From: Saccharothrix sp. ST-888
Lineage (GTDB): Bacteria > Actinomycetota > Actinomycetes > Streptomycetales > Streptomycetaceae
Reading direction: 5' to 3'
Assembly (NCBI RefSeq): GCF_000955975.1
Contig: NZ_JYJF01000050.1
Coordinates: 1-47,180, forward strand
Length of the DNA: 47,180 bases
The translations under genes and the position numbers were made by a program. The notes beneath the pieces were generated by a model that was given only the letters and a program-made list of their open reading frames with translations, was not told the origin of the DNA and did not search any database. This document shows positions 32,315-40,061 of the stretch, in pieces; position 1 is the stretch's first letter; each line of letters opens with the position of its first letter.

Positions 32315-33358
32315 TCAGAAGCCGATCCGGACCTTCAGCGCGGAGCGGTTGTCCATCGCCCGGTAGCCGTCGGGCACTCCGGCCAGGTCCACCGTGCGGT
32401 CGAAGACCAGGCCGGGGTCGATGGCTCCGGAGAGCACGTCGGGGAGCAGCTCGGGGATGTACGCGCGGGCCGGGGCGACGCCGCCGTTCAGCGAGACGTT
32501 GCGGCCGAACATCTGGCCGATGTCCACGCCCGCGCTGCCGCCGTGCGGGACCCCGACGTAGCCGACCGCGCCGCCGTCGCGGGCGATGGAGATCGCGGTC
32601 CGCATGGACTCCTCGGTGCCGACGGCCTCCAGCACGGCGTGCGCGCCCTGCCCGCCCGTCAGCTCCTTCACCGCCTCGATCGCCGCCTCGCCGCGCTCGG
32701 CGACCACGTCGGTGGCGCCGAACTTGCGGGCGATGTCGGTCCTGACCTGGTGGCGGCCCAGCGCGATGACCCGGCCCGCGCCGAGCCGGTGCGCGGCCAG
32801 CACGCCGCACAGGCCGACCGCGCCGTCGCCGACCACGGCCACCGTGGCGCCGGGGCGGACCCCGGCGGAGACGGCCGCGTGGTGGCCGGTGCTCATCACG
32901 TCGGAGAGCGCCAGCAGTCCGGGCAGCAGCTTCTGGTCGCCCGCCGCCTCCTTGGGCAGCTGGACCAGCGTGCCGTCGGCGAACGGGACGCGGACCGCCT
33001 CGCCCTGGCCGCCGTCGGAGCCCACCTCACCCCAGAAGCCGCCTTCGGGGCAGGAGGTGTGCAGGCCCTCGCGGCAGAAGTCACAGGTCCCGTCGGACCA
33101 GACGAACGGGGCCACCACGAAGTCGCCGGGCTTGAAGCCGGAGACCTCGGAGCCGACCTCCTCGACGATGCCGAGGAACTCGTGCCCGATCCGCTGCCCG
33201 GCCTCGCGGGCGGCCACGCCCCGGTACGCCCAGAGGTCGCTGCCGCAGATGCAGGCGTTGACCACGCGGACCACCGCGTCGGTGGGCCACTGGATCCTCG
33301 GGTCGGGTACCTCCTCGATCCGGATGTCATTCGGGCCGTGGATCACGGTGGCGCGCAT
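32315..33358 (-). CDS. Zinc-dependent alcohol dehydrogenase family protein
   Basis: A 347-aa MDR-superfamily oxidoreductase. Catalytic zinc ligands are the Cys of ACICGSDLW and the His of GHEFLGIVEEV. The NAD(P)-binding segment is VVGDGAVGLCGVLAAHRLGA. In the structural zinc loop (DGTCDFCREGLHTSC) the first of the usual four Cys is Asp, leaving three. That substitution occurs in a recognised subset of the family, so the enzyme may still be active. The substrate is unknown. It is monocistronic and divergent from the exonuclease gene; AAGGAA precedes ATG 33358. Confidence 0.88.
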   Translation of the reverse strand: MRATVIHGPNDIRIEEVPDPRIQWPTDAVVRVVNACICGSDLWAYRGVAAREAGQRIGHEFLGIVEEVGSEVSGFKPGDFVVAPFVWSDGTCDFCREGLHTSCPEGGFWGEVGSDGGQGEAVRVPFADGTLVQLPKEAAGDQKLLPGLLALSDVMSTGHHAAVSAGVRPGATVAVVGDGAVGLCGVLAAHRLGAGRVIALGRHQVRTDIARKFGATDVVAERGEAAIEAVKELTGGQGAHAVLEAVGTEESMRTAISIARDGGAVGYVGVPHGGSAGVDIGQMFGRNVSLNGGVAPARAYIPELLPDVLSGAIDPGLVFDRTVDLAGVPDGYRAMDNRSALKVRIGF

Positions 33359-33529
33359 GAGGGGTTCCTTCGCGGTGAAGACGTAGCGCCGTCACAGGGT
33401 GCGGACGGCTCGGGCGATTCGCCTGGATGTACGACTCCCCCGCCGCCCACTCTATTCCGGAGTGTCACGTACGCCACTCCTGCCCACCCGCACCTGACCG
33501 GTTCGGCCCGGGCTGTGGGCGGCCGCCCT

Positions 33530-33535
33530 TAGAGT
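33530..33535 (+). promoter_or_regulatory. -10 box of a predicted leaderless or near-leaderless promoter
   Basis: TAGAGT lies 8 nt before ATG 33544; no ribosome-binding site precedes the start. The -35 is not recognisable. Confidence 0.4.
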
Positions 33536-33543
33536 GGTTGACC

Positions 33544-34551
33544 ATGCATGCGATCCAGTCACCCAGCGACGACTCCGCCCTGGCCGACTCCCCCTGGGCC
33601 GCGCCGCTCCCGGCGCAGCGCACCGGCGAGCACGGCCGGGGTTTCGCCGTGGTCGACGTCGAGACCACCGGGCTCGGCCGCTCGGACCGGATCATCTCCG
33701 CCGGTGTCTACCAACTGGACGCCTTCGGCGAGGTGACCGACCGCTGGTACACGCTGGTGAACCCGGAGCGCGACCCGGGCCCGATCTGGATCCACGGCCT
33801 GACCAGCGGGATGCTCGCCGGTGCGCCGCTCTTCCGGGAGATCGCGGACGAGCTGGGCGAGCGGCTGCGCGGGCGCGTGATGGTGGCGCACAACGCGCTC
33901 TTCGACTGGAACATGATCTCGCGCGAGTACTCGCGCGCCGGGTTGCGCGCTCCCGTGGAGCAACGGCTCTGCACCATGGTGCTCTCCCGCGACCTCGGCC
34001 TGCCGCTGCCCAACGGCAAGCTGGCCACCCTGGCCCAGTACTTCGGCGTGCAGCAGCGCCAGGCGCACAACGCGCTGGACGACGCCCGGGTGCTCGCCGA
34101 GGCGTTCCGGCCCAGCCTGCACCTCGCCCGGCAGGGCGGCATCCCGCTGCCGCTGACCACCTGCGTGGCCGTCACCGACCTCGGCGAGGACAGCCAGGCT
34201 CCCGCCCGGGGTTCCTGGAGCTCCTCGTACCGCTCGGCGAGCAAGAAGCGGCCGCCCTGCCCGTACCCGAACCCCGGCCGCTGGCAGGACGGCAGCCCGC
34301 TGATGCAGGGCATGCGGGTCGCCATCACCGGCGACACCGCCACCGACCGCGAGCTGCTGGAGGACCGCGCCGTCGAGGCCGGCCTGCACATCGCCACCTC
34401 GGTGAGCCGGCTCACCAGCCTGCTGGTCACCAACGAGCCGGACAGCTGGAGCGGGAAGGCCCGCAAGGCCCGTGAGTACGGCACTCCGGTGCTCGGCGAG
34501 GACGCCTTCCTCCACCTGCTGAGAGAGGTAGCCCCGCACCCCGGTGTCTGA
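33544..34551 (+). CDS. DEDDh 3'-5' exonuclease with C-terminal BRCT domain
   Basis: A 335-aa DnaQ-like nuclease. The exonuclease domain (about 32-200) has the motifs AVVDVETTGLG (DxE), VMVAHNALFDWNMI (Asp) and QAHNALDDARVLA (H-x4-D), completing the DEDDh active site. After a Ser/Pro-rich linker, residues ~255-330 (MRVAITGDTATDRELLEDRAVEAG and VTNEPDSWSGKARKAREYGTPVLGEDAF) form a BRCT domain, so the protein may bind DNA ends or other repair factors. It fits a DNA repair or proofreading nuclease. The start is the first of two ATGs spaced 4 nt apart; only this one is in frame. Confidence 0.9.
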   Translation: MHAIQSPSDDSALADSPWAAPLPAQRTGEHGRGFAVVDVETTGLGRSDRIISAGVYQLDAFGEVTDRWYTLVNPERDPGPIWIHGLTSGMLAGAPLFREIADELGERLRGRVMVAHNALFDWNMISREYSRAGLRAPVEQRLCTMVLSRDLGLPLPNGKLATLAQYFGVQQRQAHNALDDARVLAEAFRPSLHLARQGGIPLPLTTCVAVTDLGEDSQAPARGSWSSSYRSASKKRPPCPYPNPGRWQDGSPLMQGMRVAITGDTATDRELLEDRAVEAGLHIATSVSRLTSLLVTNEPDSWSGKARKAREYGTPVLGEDAFLHLLREVAPHPGV

Positions 34552-34568
34552 CCGGGGATAAGTGGGCG

Positions 34569-34574
34569 TAGCGT
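34569..34574 (+). promoter_or_regulatory. -10 box of a predicted leaderless promoter for the SURF1 gene
   Basis: TAGCGT ends 6 nt before GTG 34581. The gap to the upstream gene is only 29 bp, so this would be an internal promoter in addition to any read-through. Confidence 0.4.
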
Positions 34575-34580
34575 GCCGTT

Positions 34581-35432
34581 GTGTACCGATTCCTGCTCTC
34601 CCGGCGTTGGGCGATCATCACCTTGATCGTTCTGCTGCTGATTCCCACCATGGTCCGGCTGGGTTTCTGGCAGCTGCACCGCCATGAGGCCCGGGTGGCC
34701 CGCAACCAGCTCATCGCGACGAACCTGCAGGCCGCCCCCGTCCCCTTCGACTCGATCTCGTCCGTCCCCGGTTTCAACGTGCCGACGGACCGGACCTGGC
34801 AAGCGGTGACGGCGAGCGGGCAGTACGACGCGGCGCACGAGTTCGTGATCCGCAGTCGGCTGGAACCGAACGGGACCAGCGTCGGCTTCTTCGTGATCAC
34901 CCCGCTGAAGCTGGCCGACGGCAAGGGCGAGGTCCTGGTGAACCGCGGCTGGGTGGACTCCCCCGGCGACGCGACCAGCTACCCGACGGTCCCCGGGCCG
35001 CCGAGCGGCGAGATCACGCTGACCGGCCGGATGCGGGCCGACGAGACCACCGCGAGCAGCGGCATCAGGGACCGGGGCGGGCTGCCGCCGCGCCAGTTCA
35101 AGCTGATCAACAGCACCCAGCAGGCCAAGGAGAACGGCACCACCGTGCTCGGCGGCTACCTGGAGCTGGTCTCCACCGCACCCGCCCCGAGCGGTGACGC
35201 GCCCGAGCTGCTGCCCGAACCCGAGCACTCGGACATCGGTCCCCACATGGCGTACGCGATCCAGTGGTGGCTGTTCGCCGCGCTGGTACCCGTCGGCATG
35301 GTGATCCTGGCCCGCCGCGAGGCCAAGGAGCGCGCCGCCGAGGCCGCCAAGCCGGTCGCCGCCGGGACCCCGGACCCCGACCCGGAGCCGGACTCCGACC
35401 CGGAGCCCGAGTCGGAGCCGGTCACCGTCTGA
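34581..35432 (+). CDS. SURF1 family cytochrome oxidase assembly protein
   Basis: A 283-aa protein with the SURF1 layout: an N-terminal helix (AIITLIVLLLIPTMVRLGFWQLHRHEARVARN, containing the conserved FWQLxR), a large extracytoplasmic domain with VLVNRGWV, and a second helix (WWLFAALVPVGMVILARRE) near residue 235. SURF1 assists haem a insertion into cytochrome aa3 oxidase. The last ~40 residues are a charged cytosolic tail rich in Pro/Asp/Glu. No oxidase genes are adjacent. Confidence 0.92.
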   Translation: MYRFLLSRRWAIITLIVLLLIPTMVRLGFWQLHRHEARVARNQLIATNLQAAPVPFDSISSVPGFNVPTDRTWQAVTASGQYDAAHEFVIRSRLEPNGTSVGFFVITPLKLADGKGEVLVNRGWVDSPGDATSYPTVPGPPSGEITLTGRMRADETTASSGIRDRGGLPPRQFKLINSTQQAKENGTTVLGGYLELVSTAPAPSGDAPELLPEPEHSDIGPHMAYAIQWWLFAALVPVGMVILARREAKERAAEAAKPVAAGTPDPDPEPDSDPEPESEPVTV

Positions 35433-35446
35433 CTCCGCGCCCCTGC

Positions 35447-35479
35447 GGTGCCGGCCGGTCGCGCCCGGTTCCCGGCACC
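35447..35479. terminator. Terminator at the SURF1 / hydrolase convergent junction
   Basis: GGTGCCGG (35447-35454) pairs with CCGGCACC (35472-35479), an 8-bp stem with a 17-nt loop in the 61-bp gap between convergent genes. Confidence 0.5.
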
Positions 35480-35493
35480 ACGGGGGCCGGAGG

Positions 35494-36450
35494 TCAGAGC
35501 CCGGCCAGGAAGTCGATCAGCGCCTCGTTGACCTCCTTGGGCCGCTCCTGCTGGGTCCAGTGACCGGTGTCCGGCAGCCAGACCGTCTCCCGCAGGTTGG
35601 GGGCCAGCTCGGTGAGCCTGCCGAGACCCTCACGGGTCGCGGGGTTGGCGACCACGACATCCCGCTCCCCCGCGACGAGCAGCGCGGGTGGCAGGATCCG
35701 GGCCCCCTGCCAGGCTGCGGTCAGCCCCCAGGAGCGGTCCAGGTTGCGGTACCAGTTCAGCGGGCGGGCGAAGCCGTTCTGCTCGAACTCGGCCGCGTAG
35801 AAGTCGAGATCCCCCTCCGTGAGCCAGCCCGGAAGCCGCTCCGGGCTCTCGAAGATGTCCAGGAATCCGCCGCCCTCCGGCACCAACGGCACTCCCTGCG
35901 AGCCGAGTTCAGTCCTCCCGCCCAGGACCTTGCGGAAGGTGGTCCGCAGGTCGCGCTGCAACTCCGCCTCGGGAACGCCGAGTTGCTGGAAGTACAGCAT
36001 GTAGTACGCCTCCCCGAAGAGATGGCGCAGCACGGCGGTCGGCAGGGCGGGATTGCGCGGGGCCGGCGGCACCGAGAGGCCGACCACGCCCCGCACCAGG
36101 TCGGGGCGGAACAGCGCCGAGGTCCAGGCGACCGGCGCGCCCCAGTCGTGGCCGACCACCACCGCGCGCTCCTCGCCGAGCGCCGGGATCAGCCCGAGCG
36201 CGTCGCCGACCAGGTACGGGATGGCGTACGCCTCGACCTCGTCGGGGCCGCCGGTCCGGCCGTAGCCGCGCTGGTCCGGCGCGACCGCGTGGTACCCGGC
36301 CTCGGCGAGCGCGGTGAGCTGGTGCCGCCAGGAGTACCAGCTCTCCGGAAAGCCGTGCAGCAGCAGGACCAGCGGGCCCGTCCCCGCCTCGGCCACGTGC
36401 ATCCGCAGGCCGCTCGCGGATTCGACGTAGCGGTGCGAAATCTCGGTCAT
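35494..36450 (-). CDS. Alpha/beta hydrolase (epoxide hydrolase-like)
   Basis: A 318-aa alpha/beta hydrolase. LLLHGFPESWYSWRHQL contains the HGFP oxyanion motif of epoxide hydrolases. The nucleophile elbow is VVGHDWGAPVAW, where the nucleophile is Asp rather than Ser, as in epoxide hydrolases and haloalkane dehalogenases. DQRGYGRT and the C-terminal PDTGHWTQQERP (catalytic His) complete the site. The natural substrate is unknown. I chose ATG 36450 because GGAGGG lies 8 nt upstream; the frame opens seven codons earlier. Confidence 0.9.
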   Translation of the reverse strand: MTEISHRYVESASGLRMHVAEAGTGPLVLLLHGFPESWYSWRHQLTALAEAGYHAVAPDQRGYGRTGGPDEVEAYAIPYLVGDALGLIPALGEERAVVVGHDWGAPVAWTSALFRPDLVRGVVGLSVPPAPRNPALPTAVLRHLFGEAYYMLYFQQLGVPEAELQRDLRTTFRKVLGGRTELGSQGVPLVPEGGGFLDIFESPERLPGWLTEGDLDFYAAEFEQNGFARPLNWYRNLDRSWGLTAAWQGARILPPALLVAGERDVVVANPATREGLGRLTELAPNLRETVWLPDTGHWTQQERPKEVNEALIDFLAGL

Positions 36451-36556
36451 CTCGGCATCCCTCCGGTTCACGTCAACTGACCCACTGTCAGCCTGGGCGC
36501 GTCACCGGGTCAAGCACCCCTCCCCATCCGGCGGTCGGAGCAGGCACGATGTCCTC

Positions 36557-37318
36557 ATGGATCTCGGACTGCAGCAGAAGGTGTACGTACTGACCGGCGC
36601 CACCAGGGGGCTCGGTCTGGCCTCCGCACGCGAACTGGTCGCCGACGGCGCCCGGGTGGTGCTCAGCGGCCGCAGCAAGGAGTCGCTGGACACCGCCGTC
36701 GCCGGACTCGGCGGCCCCGACCACGCGCACGGTGTGGTCGCCGACAACGCCGACCCCGCCACCGCCGGGCAGTTGATCGCGGCGGCCAAGGAGCGCTTCG
36801 GGCGGTTCGACGGCGTTCTGATCAGCGTCGGCGGCCCGGCCGCCGGGCCCGTCCTGCTCGCCGAGGACGAGTCGTGGCGCAGCGCCTTCGAGTCGGTCTT
36901 CCTCGGTGCGCTGCGGATCGCCCGGACAGCGGCCGGTGAGCTGGGCTCCGGCGGTGTGATCGGGTTCGTCCTGTCCGCCTCGGTACGCCAGCCGATCCCC
37001 GGCCTCGGGATCTCCAACGGACTGCGGCCCGGCCTGGCGATGGCCGCCAAGTCGCTTGCCGACGAGCTCGGTCCGCGCGGCATCCGGGTCGTCGGCCTGC
37101 TGCCCGCCCGGATCGACACCGACCGGGTGCGCGAACTGGACGCCCTCGGCGGCGAGCCGGACGCCGCCCGTGAGCGGGCCACCGCCCAGATCCCGCTCGG
37201 CCGTTACGGCACCCCCGAGGAGTTCGGCAGGGTGGCCGCGTTCCTGCTCTCGCCCGCCGCCTCCTACCTGACCGGCGTGATGGTCCCCGTCGACGGCGGC
37301 GCCCTGCGCACCCTCTGA
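36557..37318 (+). CDS. Short-chain dehydrogenase/reductase with an atypical active site
   Basis: A 253-aa classical-SDR-length protein. The cofactor motif TGATRGLGLA and C-terminal PVDGG are intact. However, where typical SDRs have YxxxK, aligning on the following GL...SLA segment gives SNGLR: Tyr is Ser and Lys is Arg, while the catalytic Ser in VLSAS is present. It may therefore bind nucleotide without normal dehydrogenase activity, or use another chemistry; proteins with this SN-x-LRPGL segment form a recognisable subgroup annotated as SDR/3-oxoacyl-ACP reductase. No ribosome-binding site is clear; CACGAT lies 6 nt before the ATG. Confidence 0.85.
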   Translation: MDLGLQQKVYVLTGATRGLGLASARELVADGARVVLSGRSKESLDTAVAGLGGPDHAHGVVADNADPATAGQLIAAAKERFGRFDGVLISVGGPAAGPVLLAEDESWRSAFESVFLGALRIARTAAGELGSGGVIGFVLSASVRQPIPGLGISNGLRPGLAMAAKSLADELGPRGIRVVGLLPARIDTDRVRELDALGGEPDAARERATAQIPLGRYGTPEEFGRVAAFLLSPAASYLTGVMVPVDGGALRTL

Positions 37319-37328
37319 GACGGCACAC

Positions 37329-37422
37329 CAGGGGCGCGGGGAGCCGCGCGACCGGCCGTGCACCTCTGACGGCGCTTCCTTGGCCGAAGGCCGGGAGGTC
37401 CGATCGCGCGCTTCCCCGCACC
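37329..37422. repeat. G+C-rich palindromic intergenic element, copy 3
   Basis: CAGGGGCGCGGGGA followed by GCCGCGCGACC (37329-37353) and an inverted partner CGATCGCGCGCTTCCCCGCA (37401-37420) fill the convergent junction of the SDR and AmaP-like genes. The core matches the copies at 10645 and 16829. Confidence 0.6.
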
Positions 37423-37457
37423 ACTGCCGCACCCGCCGGTCGGGAGAGCCCGGCGGC

Positions 37458-38081
37458 TCAGAGCACCCGGGGCGGCTCCGGCTCGGCCTTCCGCCCCGAG
37501 GTGGCCACCCGCAGCCGGAGGTCGACGGGGAGGTCCGGCAGGCCGAGGCTGGTTCTGGCGTGGGCCAGGGGGCCGGTGTGGAACCGCTCCAGCAGGTCGT
37601 CGGGGCGACCGCTCGACCGGAGCCGGACGACCACCCGCAGCAGCGGCCGGCGCTGGTCCCCGACCAACCGCACCCGGGCCCCGAGCACGTCGGGCAGGTC
37701 GCCGGTCTCCGCCTCCACCGCCTGCTCCAGGGCCCGGCTGCGCAGCCGCAGCGCCACCCCGCCGTTGTCCGGCGCGGGCAGCTGCAACACGGCGGGGCCG
37801 CTGCGGCGCAGCTGGGCGAAGGTCCACCAGAGGGCACCGGCGAGCAGCAGGACGAGTACGCCGATGACGGTCGGCCACCACCAGTCGCGGTCGGTCCACC
37901 TGGTCCGGGAGGCGACGCTGACCAGCGGCTGGTCCGGCGAGGTGAGCGGCCACCAGCCCGGGTGCCGCAGCCCGAGCCGCCCGTACAGGTCGAAGCCCCC
38001 GGCGAGCACCAGCACCCCGCCGACCAGCAGGAACAGTCCGACCACGGCCACCATGGCGCGGTTGACGGCGGCGCGGCTCAT
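37458..38081 (-). CDS. AmaP-like Asp23 membrane anchor protein
   Basis: A 207-aa protein with an N-terminal helical hairpin (AVVGLFLLVGGVLVLAGGFDLYG and WWWPTVIGVLVLLLAGALWWTF) and a cytosolic domain, the layout of AmaP, which tethers Asp23 to the membrane in Staphylococcus aureus. The soluble part contains repeated RLR/VRVRL strands reminiscent of Asp23 itself. It is the last gene of the five-gene Asp23 cluster. ATG 38081 has GGAGGAG about 6 nt upstream. The exact family assignment is inferred from topology and context. Confidence 0.8.
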   Translation of the reverse strand: MSRAAVNRAMVAVVGLFLLVGGVLVLAGGFDLYGRLGLRHPGWWPLTSPDQPLVSVASRTRWTDRDWWWPTVIGVLVLLLAGALWWTFAQLRRSGPAVLQLPAPDNGGVALRLRSRALEQAVEAETGDLPDVLGARVRLVGDQRRPLLRVVVRLRSSGRPDDLLERFHTGPLAHARTSLGLPDLPVDLRLRVATSGRKAEPEPPRVL

Positions 38082-38124
38082 CCTCGGCTCCTCCGGAAGC
38101 CCCTCTGACGGCCCTTCTGACGGT

Positions 38125-38718
38125 TCACCCGGCGGGTCCCTTGGCCTGTTCCCCGGCCTGTCCCGGCAGACGGCGGACCCGGACGTCGAGCTGGTGCGGG
38201 CCCGCGAGCGGGATCCGGGCGAGCTCGGCGCGCAGGTGCCGCTGGATGAGCACCGGATCGGCCGCTCCGCTGACGGTGACCCGGGTCCGGGTACGGCGGA
38301 CCCGGACCGCCACCTCGTCCACCTCGGCGAGGTCCCGGGTGCGATCGGCGATCAGCGCGGCCACCCCGGCCCGGTCGATCACCGCACCGGGCCGACGCAG
38401 CGACAGCCGGCGCCGCAGCCCGGGTGCGAGGGCGAGCCGGCAGAACCAGAGGCCGAGCAGGACGGCGATGCCCGCCCCGATCCGCACCGGGGTGTCGTCC
38501 AGGTGCCGCACGGCCAGCTGATGGGCGAGCTCGGCCCGCCAGGGCCTGGCCGGGTGCCCGGTGCGCACGGCGATCACGTCGTGGAGCAGCCCCCCGCCGA
38601 TCACCAGGACGGCGACGGCGACCAGCCCGGCCCAGGCCGTCCTCGGCGATCTCGGCCGCCGCACCGGGCCGGGCGCCTCTGCATCCCGGGCCGGCGGCGC
38701 CGGGTTCTGCACCGTCAC
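38125..38718 (-). CDS. DUF6286-type membrane protein of the Asp23 cluster
   Basis: A 197-aa protein with two helices (AGLVAVAVLVIGGGLLHDVIAV and IGAGIAVLLGLWFCRLALA) and a C-terminal cytosolic domain with basic strands (VDEVAVRVRRTRTRVTVSG). I assign it to DUF6286, which accompanies Asp23/AmaP genes in streptomycetes. Its GTG start overlaps the upstream Asp23 stop (GTGA), with GGAGGG upstream, so the two are coupled. Its topology parallels AmaP, suggesting a second anchor. Confidence 0.75.
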   Translation of the reverse strand: MTVQNPAPPARDAEAPGPVRRPRSPRTAWAGLVAVAVLVIGGGLLHDVIAVRTGHPARPWRAELAHQLAVRHLDDTPVRIGAGIAVLLGLWFCRLALAPGLRRRLSLRRPGAVIDRAGVAALIADRTRDLAEVDEVAVRVRRTRTRVTVSGAADPVLIQRHLRAELARIPLAGPHQLDVRVRRLPGQAGEQAKGPAG

Positions 38719-39095
38719 CGCTCGCCCTCCGCCGCGGCCGTCCCCGCAGCCTCCACCGGGACCAGCCGCTCGACCACCACCGCGACCTCCGCGACCCGGG
38801 CGCCCGTCAGCGCCGCCACCTGCTCGGCGACCTTCGCCCGGACCAGCAGGGCCAGCCCGGCGAGGTCCGCCGGGTAGGGAAGGTCCAGGCCGAGGGTGAG
38901 CCGCCTGGCCCGGCCGACCGCGGTCACCGAGACCCGCGGGGTCGTGGTCGCCCGCCCCGCCCGCCCGGCCCACGCGGCGGCCAGGGTGTCGCGGGCCGCG
39001 CGGGCGGCGATCCGGGCCAGCACCCGGTCGGCGATCCGCAGCGCGCCACGCTCGGCCGGGGCCTGTCGCCCGGCGACGGGCCCGGGCTGCGCCAT
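38715..39095 (-). CDS. Asp23/Gls24 family protein, divergent short form
   Basis: A 126-aa protein with an Asp23-like fold: an N-terminal helix region (IADRVLARIAARAARDTL) replaces the usual VVEKIAGMAAREVTGI, then strands TPRVSVTAVGRARRLTLGLDLPYPADL and a helix with VRAKVAEQVAALTGARVAEVAVVVERL. It is Ala/Arg-rich and less conserved than the paralogue at 39370, and probably forms mixed oligomers with it. The start overlaps the preceding gene's stop by 1 nt (TGATG). Confidence 0.82.
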   Translation of the reverse strand: MAQPGPVAGRQAPAERGALRIADRVLARIAARAARDTLAAAWAGRAGRATTTPRVSVTAVGRARRLTLGLDLPYPADLAGLALLVRAKVAEQVAALTGARVAEVAVVVERLVPVEAAGTAAAEGER

Positions 39096-39286
39096 CAGCG
39101 CCGCCGATCGCGGCCGCGCAACAGCTCACCCAGGTCGCTGAGTTCGATGTCGCCCTCCAGCAGCCGTCCGACCACGAAGCCCACCGCGCCCAGCACGGCG
39201 ACCAGCAGGAAAGCGGCGAAACCCCCGAAGTAACCGGCGAAGCCCAGGGCCATGCCGACCACCAGGCCGATCAGGGCCAAATTCAT
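39095..39286 (-). CDS. Small membrane protein of the Asp23 cluster
   Basis: A 63-aa protein, mostly one or two membrane helices (ALIGLVVGMALGFAGYFGGFAAFLLVAVLGAVGFVVGRLL), followed by an acidic-basic tail DIELSDLGELLRGRDRRR. It resembles the small DUF2273-like proteins found in Asp23 operons of other Gram-positives. It overlaps the divergent Asp23 gene by 1 nt, so it is firmly in the same operon. Confidence 0.8.
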   Translation of the reverse strand: MNLALIGLVVGMALGFAGYFGGFAAFLLVAVLGAVGFVVGRLLEGDIELSDLGELLRGRDRRR

Positions 39287-39369
39287 CCGGCTGCTCCTCT
39301 TCTTCCGGTTCCGTCTGCTTCTTCAGGTTCCGTCTGCGCTGTCGCCCGCACTGCCGACGACGGCGTCTG

Positions 39370-39882
39370 CTACTGCAACCTGCGGCGCTGCCCGGCGGGT
39401 GCGGGCTCTTCCGCTTCCTCGTCCTCGTCCGGCTCGTCCGGCAGGTGCACGTCGTTGACCGCGATGTTGACCTCGACGACCTCGAGTCCGGTCATCCGCT
39501 CCACCGACGCGATGATGTTCTCCCGCACCTGCGTGGCCAGCTTGGGAATCACCACGCCGTACTCGACCACCAGCGCGATGTCGATGGCGGTCTGCTTCTC
39601 GCCGACCTCGGCCTTGATCCCGCGCCCGACGCTCGACTTGCCGCCCGGCACCCGGTCCCGCATCGCGCCGAAGGTCCGGGCCAGCCCCGAGCCGAGCGCA
39701 TGGATGCCGGTGACCTCACGGGCGGCCATCCCGGCGATCTTCTCGACCACGGAGACCGCGATCACGGTACGGCCCCGGTCCGCGGAGTGGGGGGCGGTGG
39801 TGGCCGGGGCCGGTCTCGGGGTGGGGGTGGGGCGGTGGGGGTCGTTCTTCTGCAGGTCGGCGGGCGTCGGGGTGTCGGGCAC
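39370..39882 (-). CDS. Asp23/Gls24 family envelope stress protein
   Basis: A 170-aa protein, the canonical Asp23 copy of the cluster. A Pro/Thr-rich disordered N-terminus (1-40) is followed by the Asp23 domain: TVIAVSVVEKIAGMAAREVTGIHAL, then VAVEYG-like strands and VRENIIASVERMTGLEVVEVNIAVNDVHLPDE, ending in an acidic tail. Asp23 proteins coat the inner membrane face under alkaline or envelope stress. GTG 39882 has AGGAG 7 nt upstream. The frame opens 45 codons further upstream without support. It is the first gene of the cluster. Confidence 0.9.
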   Translation of the reverse strand: MPDTPTPADLQKNDPHRPTPTPRPAPATTAPHSADRGRTVIAVSVVEKIAGMAAREVTGIHALGSGLARTFGAMRDRVPGGKSSVGRGIKAEVGEKQTAIDIALVVEYGVVIPKLATQVRENIIASVERMTGLEVVEVNIAVNDVHLPDEPDEDEEAEEPAPAGQRRRLQ

Positions 39883-40061
39883 GATGGCTCTCCTGTGTTC
39901 TGCCGTCCAGCTATATCGCAAATCAGCCCAACTCTGACATTCCGCCACGAAATCCGCGCGCCGGACCGACGGCCCGAAAGGCCGTGCCACAGACGGAAAC
40001 AGCGAGCGGCCCGGCACGGGAGAAGCACTCCCGGGCCGGGCCGCTCACCGTGCCGCCGCGA

